Shown one piece after another: positions 18,821 to 27,542 of a stretch of DNA of 64,000 nt (positions are counted from its first letter, which is position 1; each line of letters starts with the position of its first letter). The notes under the pieces were generated by a model that had not been told where the DNA came from, made no database searches, and saw only the letters and a program-made list of their open reading frames with translations. This stretch comes from Pseudomonadota bacterium (GTDB lineage Bacteria; Desulfobacterota; Desulfobacteria; Desulfobacterales; Desulfolunaceae). The translations under genes were made by a program, and so were the position numbers. The stretch spans positions 55,412 to 119,411 of the forward strand of contig JAHIRD010000070.1 of NCBI GenBank assembly GCA_018818835.1, in the 5' to 3' direction.

Positions 18821-20371
18821 TTATGACTCGGGATATCCCGTGATATTCCGGATATTCTTGTAAAGGGGTTTCAAGGAGGTATAGATTTTCTGGTACACAC
18901 CCTGAAACAGTTTGTTATAGGTCTCGGCATGGGCCGGGTTGGGCTCAAAAACGGTGTCATAGCAGACCATGGCATCAATGGCATCGTGGATAGAATCGAA
19001 CAGTCCTGTCCCCGAAGCTGTCAAGATGGCCGCGCCAAGCCCGGACGTTTCCGTTGTTTTTCCCCGGACCAGCGGGCGGTTGAAAATATCCGCAGAAATC
19101 TGGCAGATTTGATCGCTTTGGGAAGCACCTCCGGAAACAGCCAGTTTTTTAATCTTTGTTTTACCCCGTTTTTCAAGGATATGAACACCGTCCAGGAGGG
19201 CATAGGCCAGTCCTTCGATGACAGCCCGGTAAACATGGGCTTTGGTGTGTACGTCTCCAAATCCGATCATGGCCCCTTTGGCATCGGGATGATTCAGCCC
19301 GGGGCCCCAGTATGGTTGAACCACAAGACCCATGGCCCCGGGGGGCGATTGAATCAGAAGATTGTCCAGTTCCAGTTCTGGCGGGATTCCTTTTTTTTCG
19401 GCTGTGGCCACTTCTTTATGGGCAAATTCGTTTTTAAACCATGTAATCATCCAGTAGCCCCGGAAGATTTCAATTTCGGGATTGTAGTGGCCCGGAATGG
19501 GAGCCGGGTAGGGCGGCATCAGGGGGATGGCTTCAAAATAAGCGGCGCTGGTGGTCTGGACCGTGGCCGTGGTTCCGAAACTCAGACTGGCCATGTCCGT
19601 GTTGAGGACGCCCATTCCCAGAGTTTCACATCCTTTGTCAGAGCCACAGGCAATCACGGGGAGTCCTTCACAAAGGCCCGTGAGTTCTGCGGCTTGCCGG
19701 GTGATCCTGCCAATAGTCTCTCCAGGCGGGATAAGCTCAGGGAGTTTTTCACGCTCCACATGAAAGACCACCGAGGCCGGCTCCAGTGACTTGCACCAGG
19801 TCATTTTTTTATAGTTAAAGGGAAGGTGTCCGATCTGTGACGCCACGGAATCCTTGAATTCTCCTGTGAGCCTGAAATTCAAAAATCCTGAAACCTGGAG
19901 GTATTTGTGGGTTTTCTTCCAGAGATCCGGCTGGTTCTGTCTGATCCAGTTGCATTTTCCATCCCGGTAAAGTTGTGACACGAGCCGGTCCAGGTGTCCG
20001 ATTTTGAGAAATGGATAAAGAACTGATTTCATTGGGAATTTATCAACTGCTTTACGTTGATCCAGCCAGGTGATGGCTGATCTTAAGGGCTTGCCCGACA
20101 GGTCTGTATTGATCATGGTGGCCCGTTGACTTGTGATTCCCATGCCGTGAATCGTTTCAAACAGATCAGGATTTTTTTGTTTCAAGCCCTGGCAGGCCCG
20201 AACCAGACTATTCCAGAATATTTCCGGATCTTGTTCAGCCCATCCGGGCTGGGGGCTAACATAGGGGTCGTATAGGATTTTTTCGGAAGCCAAAAGTTCT
20301 CCTTTGGTTGAAAAAATCAGTGCTCTCAAACTTTGGGTCCCGCAATCTATGGACAAAATAGTCTTTCCCAT
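18821..20371 (-). CDS. FGGY-family carbohydrate (glycerol/polyol) kinase
   Basis: About 516 residues, the normal FGGY length. Visible motifs are the N-terminal phosphate loop LSIDCGTQSLRALIF, GWAEQDPEIFW, GITSQRATMI and ITWLDQR. The central ACGSDKGCETLGMG and the C-terminal adenosine motif LAVSGGASQSD are also present, with a late TSGLGAAILTASG. It transfers phosphate from ATP to a polyol or ketose; glycerol or a related triol fits the neighbours but cannot be read from the sequence. ATG at 20371 is chosen because AGGAG lies six bases upstream; an in-frame ATG at 20449 would sit among the operators. It heads a two-gene unit with the AGPS-like gene. Confidence 0.87.
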   Translation of the reverse strand: MGKTILSIDCGTQSLRALIFSTKGELLASEKILYDPYVSPQPGWAEQDPEIFWNSLVRACQGLKQKNPDLFETIHGMGITSQRATMINTDLSGKPLRSAITWLDQRKAVDKFPMKSVLYPFLKIGHLDRLVSQLYRDGKCNWIRQNQPDLWKKTHKYLQVSGFLNFRLTGEFKDSVASQIGHLPFNYKKMTWCKSLEPASVVFHVEREKLPELIPPGETIGRITRQAAELTGLCEGLPVIACGSDKGCETLGMGVLNTDMASLSFGTTATVQTTSAAYFEAIPLMPPYPAPIPGHYNPEIEIFRGYWMITWFKNEFAHKEVATAEKKGIPPELELDNLLIQSPPGAMGLVVQPYWGPGLNHPDAKGAMIGFGDVHTKAHVYRAVIEGLAYALLDGVHILEKRGKTKIKKLAVSGGASQSDQICQISADIFNRPLVRGKTTETSGLGAAILTASGTGLFDSIHDAIDAMVCYDTVFEPNPAHAETYNKLFQGVYQKIYTSLKPLYKNIRNITGYPES

Positions 20372-20406
20372 GGCTGCTCCTTTGGCGTCATTGGGTGTCT
20401 GTGGAG

Positions 20407-20424
20407 TGGTATGACCTCTTACCA
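20407..20424. promoter_or_regulatory. FadR/GntR-type operator, copy 1
   Basis: TGGTATGACCTCTTACCA, an imperfect palindrome (TGGTA...TACCA) that also holds the TGGTnnGACC core known from E. coli FadR sites. Lies 36 bases before the kinase start. Three further identical 18-mers occur in this spacer. Confidence 0.8.
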
Positions 20425-20433
20425 GATTTTTTC

Positions 20434-20462
20434 TTGACAAGGTGAACATCCACTGGTATGAC
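20434..20462 (+). promoter_or_regulatory. Sigma-70-like promoter overlapping operator copy 2
   Basis: TTGACA at 20434-20439, a 17-base spacer, and TATGAC at 20457-20462. The -10 box lies inside operator copy 2, so repressor binding would block it. Reads toward the FadR-like gene; a twin occurs at 20602-20630. Confidence 0.6.
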
Positions 20463-20471
20463 CTCTTACCA
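20454..20471. promoter_or_regulatory. FadR/GntR-type operator, copy 2
   Basis: Identical 18-mer to copy 1, starting 47 bases after it and overlapping the -10 of the promoter at 20434-20462. Confidence 0.8.
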
Positions 20472-20575
20472 GAAACAAACGAATATGAAAAGAAAAATTT
20501 TAGCAGAGGGCTGGATTATGGGTAAAATTTTTTTTTCCAGGGATTTTTTGTCAACGTTATCGGAATTTTGCAAAG

Positions 20576-20593
20576 TGGTATGACCTCTTACCA
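20576..20593. promoter_or_regulatory. FadR/GntR-type operator, copy 3
   Basis: Identical 18-mer. It is followed by a TTGACA box nine bases on, exactly as copy 1 is, so copies 3-4 are a duplicate of the copies 1-2 module. Confidence 0.8.
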
Positions 20594-20601
20594 GATTTTT
20601 C

Positions 20602-20630
20602 TTGACAGGGAAAATATCAAGTGGTATGAC
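20602..20630 (+). promoter_or_regulatory. Promoter of the FadR-like gene, overlapping operator copy 4
   Basis: TTGACA at 20602-20607, 17-base spacer, TATGAC at 20625-20630 within operator copy 4. Transcription would begin about 45 bases before the regulator ATG, implying autoregulation. Confidence 0.7.
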
Positions 20631-20639
20631 CTCTTACCA
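20622..20639. promoter_or_regulatory. FadR/GntR-type operator, copy 4
   Basis: Identical 18-mer, 46 bases after the start of copy 3. Overlaps the -10 box of the promoter at 20602-20630. Confidence 0.8.
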
Positions 20640-20684
20640 GAAGCGGAATTATCGAAACAGAACATTTAAACAGGGGATTGAACA

Positions 20685-21374
20685 ATGCTAACTGAAAAAT
20701 TGATGAAACCGGCTCAATTTGCTGAGCATCAACTTTTGACTGGGATTTTGAAGGGAGAATTTCCGCCAGGGACAATCCTGCCCGGAGAGAGAAAACTGGC
20801 AGAGCAGATCGGGGTTACCCGGCCGACCTTGAGGGAAACGCTTCAGAAGATGGCACGTGAAGGATGGCTGAACATCCGTCATGGAAAATCAACCATGGTT
20901 AAGGACTATATGAGCGAAGGCGGAATGGGTGTGCTTTCGACCATGGCCCGCTTTGGTGAGGATCTTCCCAAACGTTTTGTGGAGCATTTTCTAAAGGTGC
21001 GTTGTGTGGTTCTCCCTTCGGTTGCCAAAATGACCATGGAAATTAACCCGGAGGTTCTGGAGAGCTATCTGTTGGAGTCCAAGGACCTTGATGATAATCA
21101 CCTGGCGTACACGGACTATGACTGGAAATTGCAGTTGCTGATGGCCACCCAGTCCGGTAATCCGTTTTTCCGGATTATTCTGAATGATTTTGATTTTATG
21201 TACAGGCAGATGGGTGCTGATTATTTTCTTTTAAAAGAGACACGGGCCGTTTCCCTGGCTTATTACAACGAGCTTCTTGAACTTGTACGCAATAGGGATG
21301 CGGAGGGTGTCTATGACAGAGTGGCCAGGGTGATGGACGATGCCCTGGCTCTCTGGAAGGCGTTTATGGCATGA
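20685..21374 (+). CDS. GntR-family transcriptional regulator, FadR type
   Basis: 229 residues, close to E. coli FadR (239). The N-terminal winged helix (about 8-75) has FPPGTILPGERKLAEQIGVTR and PTLRETLQKMAREGWLNIRHGK, the latter containing the recognition helix. The C-terminal helical domain is FadR-like rather than the FCD domain with a His-metal site, including SGNPFFRIILN and ADYFLLKETRAVSLAYY. In FadR this domain binds long-chain acyl-CoA, so an acyl-CoA ligand is likely but unproven. AGGGG lies eight bases before the ATG. Four operators precede the gene; it probably represses itself, glpD and the divergent kinase/AGPS-like pair. Its stop overlaps the glpD start. Confidence 0.88.
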   Translation: MLTEKLMKPAQFAEHQLLTGILKGEFPPGTILPGERKLAEQIGVTRPTLRETLQKMAREGWLNIRHGKSTMVKDYMSEGGMGVLSTMARFGEDLPKRFVEHFLKVRCVVLPSVAKMTMEINPEVLESYLLESKDLDDNHLAYTDYDWKLQLLMATQSGNPFFRIILNDFDFMYRQMGADYFLLKETRAVSLAYYNELLELVRNRDAEGVYDRVARVMDDALALWKAFMA

Positions 21375-22945
21375 AACAATCCCTTGCAATGGAACAGATG
21401 GATCAGGATTGGGACCTTGTTGTCATCGGCGGCGGTATCACAGGGGCCGGTGTGCTGAGGGAAGCTGTTCGCAATGGATTTCATGCCCTTCTCGTGGAAC
21501 AGAGGGATTTTGCCTGGGGCACCTCCAGCCGATCCTCCAAGCTTGTACACGGGGGATTGCGTTATCTGAAAGAGGGTAACTTCAAATTGACACGGGAATC
21601 CATTATAGAAAGGGAGCGCCTGCTCAAAGAAGCTCCTGGCCTGGTAAGGTCTCTGGAATTTCTTTTGCCAATTTATCAGGGAAAAAAACCTGGGAAATGG
21701 GCCATGGAAGCTGGGCTGGCAATCTATGACATGCTCTCCGGAAAGTGGCGGCATCGATTTTTTGACAAAGATATTTTTCTGCAAAAAGAACCCCTGGTGG
21801 ACAACTGCAGACTGATGGGCGGTTTTAGTTTTTTGGATGCCCAGGTGGATGATGCACGTCTTGTCCTGCGTCTGATTAAAGAAGCAGAGGCCCATGGGGC
21901 TATGGCCCTGAATTACACCCGAGCCATGGAGCTTTTAAGATCCGATACAGGCGAAATTAAAGGTCTTCGGATTGAAGACAGCGAGACACATGAACAAAAA
22001 GAAATCAGGACCAGACTTGTGATCAACGCAACAGGTGCCTGGGCTGAAACCCTCCATCCCTCACCTGAAAAAAATCAGCACCTCAGGCCTTTGAGAGGAA
22101 GCCATCTGATCTTTCCCAGAGATGTGATTCCCCTTGGAACCACTGTCAGTTTTTTTAATCCGGAAGATGGGAGGGCACTTTTCGCCATCCCCTGGGAAGG
22201 TGCTGTGCTTGTGGGGACAACAGATATAGACCACTTAAGCCCCCTGTCCATGGAACCATCCATCACACGAGACGAAGCGGATTATCTCATCAAGGGTCTT
22301 AAAACGGTGTTCCCATCCCTTGATCTTTCTCTTTCCATGGCCATTTCAAGTTTTTCAGGGGTCCGTCCTGTGGTCAGCGAAGGCAAGGTGGCAGCAGATA
22401 AAGAATCACGAGAGCATGTCATCTGGCATGACAAAGGACTGGTTACTGTAACAGGTGGAAAACTGACCACATTCAGGTCACTTGCCTGGGATACACTCCA
22501 TGCCGCATTGGCTTATCTGCCTGTCCGAAAACTCCAGGGTAGAAATGAACCCGTATTTGATCGTGTCTCCGCTCCGGTGATATCCACGGCCTTGTCCGAA
22601 GAAGCCACCCGCGTCCTTTACGGACGATACGGAATGGACGCAGGGAACATGATTCGTCGCGCATTACCGGAAGATCTTGAGTATATTCCCGGAACACAGA
22701 CCCTTTGGGCTGAGCTTCCCCAGGGGGCCTCCCAGGAAAAAATAAGACATCTGGATGATTTGCTTCTAAGACGTGTGAGAATCGGTCTTTTACTTAAGGA
22801 TGGGGGCCGCATGTATATGGATCGTATCAGGACATACTGTGAACCTGCTCTTGACTGGGATCCTTTACGCTGGGAAAAGGAAATTGAAGATTACTTCACA
22901 CTGTGGCAGAATTGTTATTCCCTCCCCAAAAAAGACGGCCAATAA
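21371..22945 (+). CDS. glpD: FAD-dependent glycerol-3-phosphate dehydrogenase
   Basis: 524 residues. N-terminal FAD-binding motif LVVIGGGITGAGVLREA (about 16-32), then GTSSRSSKLVHGGLRYL, a GlpD/GlpA signature. Further matches are LVINATGAW, LVGTTDIDH, SFSGVRPVV and VTGGKLTTFRSLA in the DAO domain; a C-terminal DAO_C helical domain follows. It oxidises glycerol-3-phosphate to DHAP at the membrane, passing electrons to quinone. It overlaps the regulator gene (ATGA) and so is translationally coupled to it. Together with the divergent kinase it would make DHAP, the backbone that an AGPS-type enzyme needs. Confidence 0.9.
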   Translation: MKQSLAMEQMDQDWDLVVIGGGITGAGVLREAVRNGFHALLVEQRDFAWGTSSRSSKLVHGGLRYLKEGNFKLTRESIIERERLLKEAPGLVRSLEFLLPIYQGKKPGKWAMEAGLAIYDMLSGKWRHRFFDKDIFLQKEPLVDNCRLMGGFSFLDAQVDDARLVLRLIKEAEAHGAMALNYTRAMELLRSDTGEIKGLRIEDSETHEQKEIRTRLVINATGAWAETLHPSPEKNQHLRPLRGSHLIFPRDVIPLGTTVSFFNPEDGRALFAIPWEGAVLVGTTDIDHLSPLSMEPSITRDEADYLIKGLKTVFPSLDLSLSMAISSFSGVRPVVSEGKVAADKESREHVIWHDKGLVTVTGGKLTTFRSLAWDTLHAALAYLPVRKLQGRNEPVFDRVSAPVISTALSEEATRVLYGRYGMDAGNMIRRALPEDLEYIPGTQTLWAELPQGASQEKIRHLDDLLLRRVRIGLLLKDGGRMYMDRIRTYCEPALDWDPLRWEKEIEDYFTLWQNCYSLPKKDGQ

Positions 22946-23042
22946 ATGAGATACCCCCTTTGGGGATAGGGTTATAAAAAAATAAGATGTCGAAGATTCC
23001 ACCCGTTTTCCCTCCTTGTATTATGGCCTCCTCGCCCAACGA

Positions 23043-23068
23043 TAAGGACATATTTCCTTATGTCCTTA
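23043..23068. other. Inverted repeat in the spacer before the kinase-like gene
   Basis: TAAGGACAT and ATGTCCTTA form a perfect nine-base stem with an eight-base loop, followed by six A then TTCTTTT. It may be a terminator for glpD or an operator. A weak promoter candidate (TTGACA at 23079-23084, TTATGT at 23102-23107, spacing 17) lies just after it. Confidence 0.4.
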
Positions 23069-23206
23069 AAAAATTCTTTTGACACAAAAGTCATACTTCA
23101 TTTATGTTTGTCTAATATATTTAATTCTAATATATAAATTCTTGTGTTTAAAAAATCATAAATAGCCGTGATGGACAGATAAAAAGACCGGAAAGAGGCG
23201 CATGGT

Positions 23207-25513
23207 TTGAAAAAAGTATCGGTCAAAATTGCACTAGCTTCGTTTATTGTTCTCATATTGACGGTGCTGTTTCCTGATAAAGTCGGACGGGTATCCTCAC
23301 ACCTTGCCCGGTCACTGGACCAATTCTTCATCCTGTGTGAAACAGGAATTAAACATCTATTCCCAGGTATACATCTCACCAGAGAAATGATCTTTGCCAT
23401 TCCGTTCTGGGTTCTTATTATTCTCTTATGTGTGACCGGAGTCAATTGGATCGTACGGAAACGGTTCAGGAAAAAAGAAGAACGCCCTGTTGAACTGAAG
23501 GACGTGGCCTGTGATGTAATCCCACCCAAGAAGGCTGATATCGCCAAGGGTGAGGAATATAACCGGGAAGTGGTGGTGCAGTTTTTTTTGAAAATTTATA
23601 AAATTCAGCTTGGGGCTATGAAAACGGCACCGGAAAAGTTCCAACCGGTGACCAGCATTAATGTCTGGCCCAAAAGGGTTTACGAGTTAAGTGTGTTCCA
23701 TGAGGGAGACTGGGTGTCACGACGCCTGACCATTGGCCCCTTGGGTGATGACGGGGTGAGTAAAAGCATATGTTATTATGTTATTTATGATGATCATCTG
23801 GTGGTCAAAATTCCTCCGGAACCCATTACGGATTTTCAGGAATACTTAGCCTGTATCAAGGCTGATTTAAGGATTGCACGGCGCCTGTCTCCCAAGGAAT
23901 GTATCATCCCTCGGGTCTCGGTTATCCTTGGGCGCCTCGTGTCCCATGGCTCGAAGAAGGTTGACGCACGATACCTTGAAAAGAGGTATGTGGATCGACT
24001 AAGTACAAACGCCCAGTTCCAGGAGTATCTGAAAATTGGGGACACGTTTGCTTTTTTTATGGACCTTTCCCGCTACTATTTTCTGAGCAGTGTCCTCACG
24101 GAAATGCACGATATGGAAAACGCCATGCCCCAGGAAATCCTCAGGCATCCCCATATCATTTGGGATACCTATGAGTTTGAAGGGCGCTATGGCATTGAAA
24201 ATGCGCATATCGGCTTTGAAATGCGCAATATATATGATGAGTATGAACGTGAGATCAGCCGCCTTAAGATTCAATATGGTGTCACCAAAATCACTCCCAC
24301 CTTCACCATAAAAAATTGGTTTCTGATTCATCTGTCAGGCCGGGGACGAATTGAATCGGAAGGGGACTATTCAAAGAGCTTTTTTGAAGATTTGAACGCA
24401 CTTTCAAGGGAATCCATGATTGATAACCGTATGTCCATTGAAAGTTACCGAAAAGTCATCCGGGAATTTATTTACACCTCCACCATTGCCCGGTTCAAGG
24501 CTGAGATGGGGAGCATTGTAACGAATCTGATCGGGCTATTGATATGGCTGGGTCGCAAACAGATAGCCATGAGAGACCTTAAGCCGGATAACCTTCTGAT
24601 CGCGGGTGATCCGGGGAAATACCCCCATTTTCTTCGTTCTCCGGATCAGTTTTCCATGGGATTCATTGATGTGGAAACGTCTGTTGATTACGGCAAAGAC
24701 TCCCTTGAGGATATCATACAACCCCAACTGGGAGGGACTCCCAAATACGCAACGCCATCCCATCTGTTTCCCAATGAACTGATCATTTCCGTTTTTGGGG
24801 ATTTGAAACGGATTCTCCATCTTCAGGACTGGTATGCGGCGGTGGCCATGATCTTCAAGGTGATCACCGGAGGTACTCTGTTTGAAAAAACAGCCACACT
24901 TCTCCCCGAAATCAAACGGATTATGGAAGCTCCTTTCAATGATGGTGAACAGCTTGCTTCCATCATCGAGTATGTCAGCCGGATGTTCTGGAAATGTTCT
25001 GTGGAAGAATTTTATGAACAACTGGAAAAGAATCGAAAGATCTTGAATACGGTTCATGTGATTGTGCTTGAAAATGACAAACGAAGTCTCATTTCCCAGA
25101 TGCTCAGGGAAAAAAAGATCCTTTCGGCAAGAATAGCCGTGAAAATAAAAGATCAGACCTTGTTCAAAAGCAAGCAGAACAGAGATTTTCTTTTCCATTC
25201 CCCACCACATAAAATTACGGCCATGAGAAAGAAATGTGAAACGGCTGGGGAACGTATGTTGAATAAAAAAGAGGAGATCGTTCAGTTTTTACACGAATTT
25301 GAGCTGCTAAAAATACAATACGAGCAACGGTGTTCAAATATTGATTTTTTGAAATCGCCAAGAACTGAAATTCCTGTTGCCACAATTATGGAAGTGATGT
25401 TTAATATCGTCATGACCGCCATGTATACCGAACCCTGGGGTGAGTTGATTGATGAGGGGGAAAACCAAAGAACGGAAGGTGATATGGCTGAGTCATATGA
25501 AGCGACAATATAA
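23207..25513 (+). CDS. Membrane-anchored Ser/Thr-protein-kinase-like protein
   Basis: 768 residues from a TTG start with AGAGG upstream; the nearby ATG at 23203 runs into a stop at once. Two N-terminal hydrophobic segments (about 7-25 and 62-82) anchor it. The kinase-like part is divergent: a beta-3-like LVVKIPP near residue 200, no clear glycine-rich loop, a long insert, then IAMRDLKPDNLLIAG (catalytic loop, near 453-467), GFIDVE in place of DFG (near 484), and GGTPKYATPSH for the activation segment/APE region. The C-terminal 180 residues are helical and unrecognised. It likely phosphorylates Ser/Thr on partners that the neighbouring FHA domains read. First gene of a plus-strand signalling cluster. 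Confidence 0.72.
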   Translation: MKKVSVKIALASFIVLILTVLFPDKVGRVSSHLARSLDQFFILCETGIKHLFPGIHLTREMIFAIPFWVLIILLCVTGVNWIVRKRFRKKEERPVELKDVACDVIPPKKADIAKGEEYNREVVVQFFLKIYKIQLGAMKTAPEKFQPVTSINVWPKRVYELSVFHEGDWVSRRLTIGPLGDDGVSKSICYYVIYDDHLVVKIPPEPITDFQEYLACIKADLRIARRLSPKECIIPRVSVILGRLVSHGSKKVDARYLEKRYVDRLSTNAQFQEYLKIGDTFAFFMDLSRYYFLSSVLTEMHDMENAMPQEILRHPHIIWDTYEFEGRYGIENAHIGFEMRNIYDEYEREISRLKIQYGVTKITPTFTIKNWFLIHLSGRGRIESEGDYSKSFFEDLNALSRESMIDNRMSIESYRKVIREFIYTSTIARFKAEMGSIVTNLIGLLIWLGRKQIAMRDLKPDNLLIAGDPGKYPHFLRSPDQFSMGFIDVETSVDYGKDSLEDIIQPQLGGTPKYATPSHLFPNELIISVFGDLKRILHLQDWYAAVAMIFKVITGGTLFEKTATLLPEIKRIMEAPFNDGEQLASIIEYVSRMFWKCSVEEFYEQLEKNRKILNTVHVIVLENDKRSLISQMLREKKILSARIAVKIKDQTLFKSKQNRDFLFHSPPHKITAMRKKCETAGERMLNKKEEIVQFLHEFELLKIQYEQRCSNIDFLKSPRTEIPVATIMEVMFNIVMTAMYTEPWGELIDEGENQRTEGDMAESYEATI

Positions 25514-25605
25514 GATGGCGTCGTATAAAGTCCCATATGCGGCGTTATAGTGTTTGGCCTATGGACCTTTTTCCATAGCCATCCGTTGCCTTTTAAGAGT
25601 ACATC
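25514..25605. mobile_element. MITE-like element, copy 1 (right end degraded)
   Basis: Begins GATGGCGTCGTATAAAGTC on the base after the kinase stop and matches 57009-57104 almost base for base over its first 75 bases. The right terminal repeat is partly lost. It contains a CTATGGA/TCCATAG hairpin and no ORF. Confidence 0.65.
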
Positions 25606-25649
25606 ATATAACAATGAACGATTGTGACCACCGAAGATGAGGAACGAGA

Positions 25650-26342
25650 ATGCCGATTTTGACATTGAAATTTAAAGATAATGTTATTAAAACGTATCCC
25701 TTCACCAAGGATAAACCCATGAGTATCGGTCGAAGGGAGAATAATGACATTGTTATCGCCAACCTCACGGTATCAGGGAACCATGCTAAAATTGACTATA
25801 ACGGAGATGGCTTCATCCTGACGGACCTTAAAAGCAAAAATCAGACATTTATCAACGATGAACCCGTGACATCCATTCAGATGAACGATGGGGATGTCAT
25901 CACCATTGGCAAACACACGCTTTTGTTCCAATTGGAAGACGGAGATCTTATTCCCTTGGATCATGAAAACGGAATGGACCAGACCATGGCCATGAATACC
26001 GAAGCCCACAGGGGCTTGATCAAACAGGCCATGATGAATGTCAAAGATGAGCAGAGAATCGGGGTTCTGGGTTTTGTAGAAGGCGGCGATGGTAAAATCG
26101 AATTGAATCGGAAACTGACCAAAATCGGGAAGGATCCTTCCAATGATATTATTGTTCATGGGTTTATGGTCGGGAAAACGGCCGCATTACTGAGCCAGAC
26201 CCCCCAGGGATATTCCATCAGCCATTACGGAGGGTTGTCCAAGGTCAAGGTGAACAATCAGGTGATCAAAAATTCCGTGCTTCTTGAAGAATTTGATGTG
26301 ATCCAGATCGGATCGGCTGAATTACAGTTTTTTTATAAATAG
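25650..26342 (+). CDS. Protein with two FHA domains
   Basis: 230 residues. FHA 1 (about 20-95) has MSIGRRENNDIVIANLTVSGNHA with the Gly-Arg, the Ser-x-x-His and the later Asn of SKNQTFINDE, the residues that contact phosphothreonine. FHA 2 (about 150-228) keeps the fold pattern (KIGKDPSNDIIV) but lacks the Ser-x-x-His, so it may not bind phosphopeptides. No enzyme domain. It should act as a cytoplasmic adaptor for phosphorylated proteins. Good GAGGAACG box before the ATG. The kinase-like gene upstream is the obvious partner. Confidence 0.85.
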   Translation: MPILTLKFKDNVIKTYPFTKDKPMSIGRRENNDIVIANLTVSGNHAKIDYNGDGFILTDLKSKNQTFINDEPVTSIQMNDGDVITIGKHTLLFQLEDGDLIPLDHENGMDQTMAMNTEAHRGLIKQAMMNVKDEQRIGVLGFVEGGDGKIELNRKLTKIGKDPSNDIIVHGFMVGKTAALLSQTPQGYSISHYGGLSKVKVNNQVIKNSVLLEEFDVIQIGSAELQFFYK

Positions 26343-26368
26343 TGTTTTATTTATGTTAATCATTGCCT

Positions 26369-27448
26369 ATGAATACCTATGTGTATGATGGTCATGGCCC
26401 AAGGTTTTTGCGTGTGATACCCTTTATTGCAGTTCTGGTTTCAATTGTATGGGTATGTGGGGTGGATGCGGCCGACAATCTGCAGTTTAGAATTGCAACC
26501 TACAATGTGGAAAACTTGTTTGACCTTGAAAACCAGGGGACAGAATACACCGAGTATATTCCCGGGGGGAGTTCAGGATGGGGGCCTGACATCGCTCATA
26601 TCAAATACAACCATATGTCCCAGGTTCTGTCGGATCTCAAGGCCGATCTGGTCGCTCTTCAAGAGGTTGAATCCGAGGGTGCCCTTATTCGTCTTCAAGA
26701 TCAATTGAAGGAAAGGGGTATGATTTATCCCCATCGGGCTTTTTTGAAAGCCGGTAAACAGGCCGTGGGCTGTGCTCTTTTTTCTCGTTTCCCCATTCGA
26801 AGACAGTCAGGTATTCCCGTGCGTCACGGACGGGGGAGAAGTATTTTAAAGGTTGAGGTGGATGTCAAAGGGACCCCTCTTCTTCTCTATATCAATCACT
26901 GGCAATCAAAGAAAAACCCTGAAAGTGCCCGGATGGATTATGCCCGGGCACTTGAACAGGACATGGGCTCATTGAAGCCCCACTGTGATTTTGTGGTTTT
27001 GGGAGATTTTAATTCCGATTATGACGAGTACCGGACTTTTTTGAACAACAGGTTCCTGAACGACACAAACGGGGAGACCGGAATCAATCATGTGCTTGGA
27101 ACCGTCCGTTTATCCCAAGCCATTACGGAAAAAAAACTGGTTGAACCGGGCTGTGAACGATGTCTGTTTGATCTCTGGCTGGAATTTCCCATTGGGGATC
27201 GCTGGTCCTATCTTTTTTTTGGCAGGAAAGGATCATTGGACCATATTCTGGTTCCGGCATCCCTTTACGATGGCCGGGGCATCAACTATCTGGCGTATTC
27301 GTTCAAACGTTTTATGCCGGAATATGTGTTTCAGGGCAAATCCCTGAACCGCTGGCAGTTAACAGACAGGGGGCATGGGCGGCATCTTGGCATAGGATAT
27401 TCAGATCATCTGCCCCTTTACGCTGATTTTACGACACAGATAAACTGA
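26369..27448 (+). CDS. Secreted endonuclease/exonuclease/phosphatase (EEP) family protein
   Basis: About 359 residues. An N-terminal hydrophobic stretch (about 13-35) ending in VDAAD suggests a signal peptide. The EEP fold is clear: IATYNVENLFD, LVALQEVES (metal-binding Glu), VVLGDFNSD (Asn/Asp pair) and YSDHLPLY (catalytic His). The family hydrolyses phosphodiesters or phosphomonoesters in DNA, lipids or inositol phosphates; the substrate here is not known. ATG at 26369 is preferred over TTG at 26363; neither has a clear ribosome-binding site. Lies between the FHA gene and the cyclase gene, 26 bases after the former. Confidence 0.8.
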   Translation: MNTYVYDGHGPRFLRVIPFIAVLVSIVWVCGVDAADNLQFRIATYNVENLFDLENQGTEYTEYIPGGSSGWGPDIAHIKYNHMSQVLSDLKADLVALQEVESEGALIRLQDQLKERGMIYPHRAFLKAGKQAVGCALFSRFPIRRQSGIPVRHGRGRSILKVEVDVKGTPLLLYINHWQSKKNPESARMDYARALEQDMGSLKPHCDFVVLGDFNSDYDEYRTFLNNRFLNDTNGETGINHVLGTVRLSQAITEKKLVEPGCERCLFDLWLEFPIGDRWSYLFFGRKGSLDHILVPASLYDGRGINYLAYSFKRFMPEYVFQGKSLNRWQLTDRGHGRHLGIGYSDHLPLYADFTTQIN

Positions 27449-27542
27449 CGAAGACGTGGGGTTGTACTTGACACCCTTTGGGTAATTAAATACTATCGGG
27501 ATACATGTGATTGAAGATCCTATAATCAGAAGGTAAATACCA

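Noticed and set aside
18929..19789. 286-codon open frame opposite the FGGY kinase
   Set aside because: Antisense to a clear kinase; Gly/Arg/His-rich shadow.
22946..22970. Terminator after glpD (CCCC-CTTT-GGGG)
   Set aside because: The stem has only four G-C pairs with a mismatch outside, and no T run follows directly.
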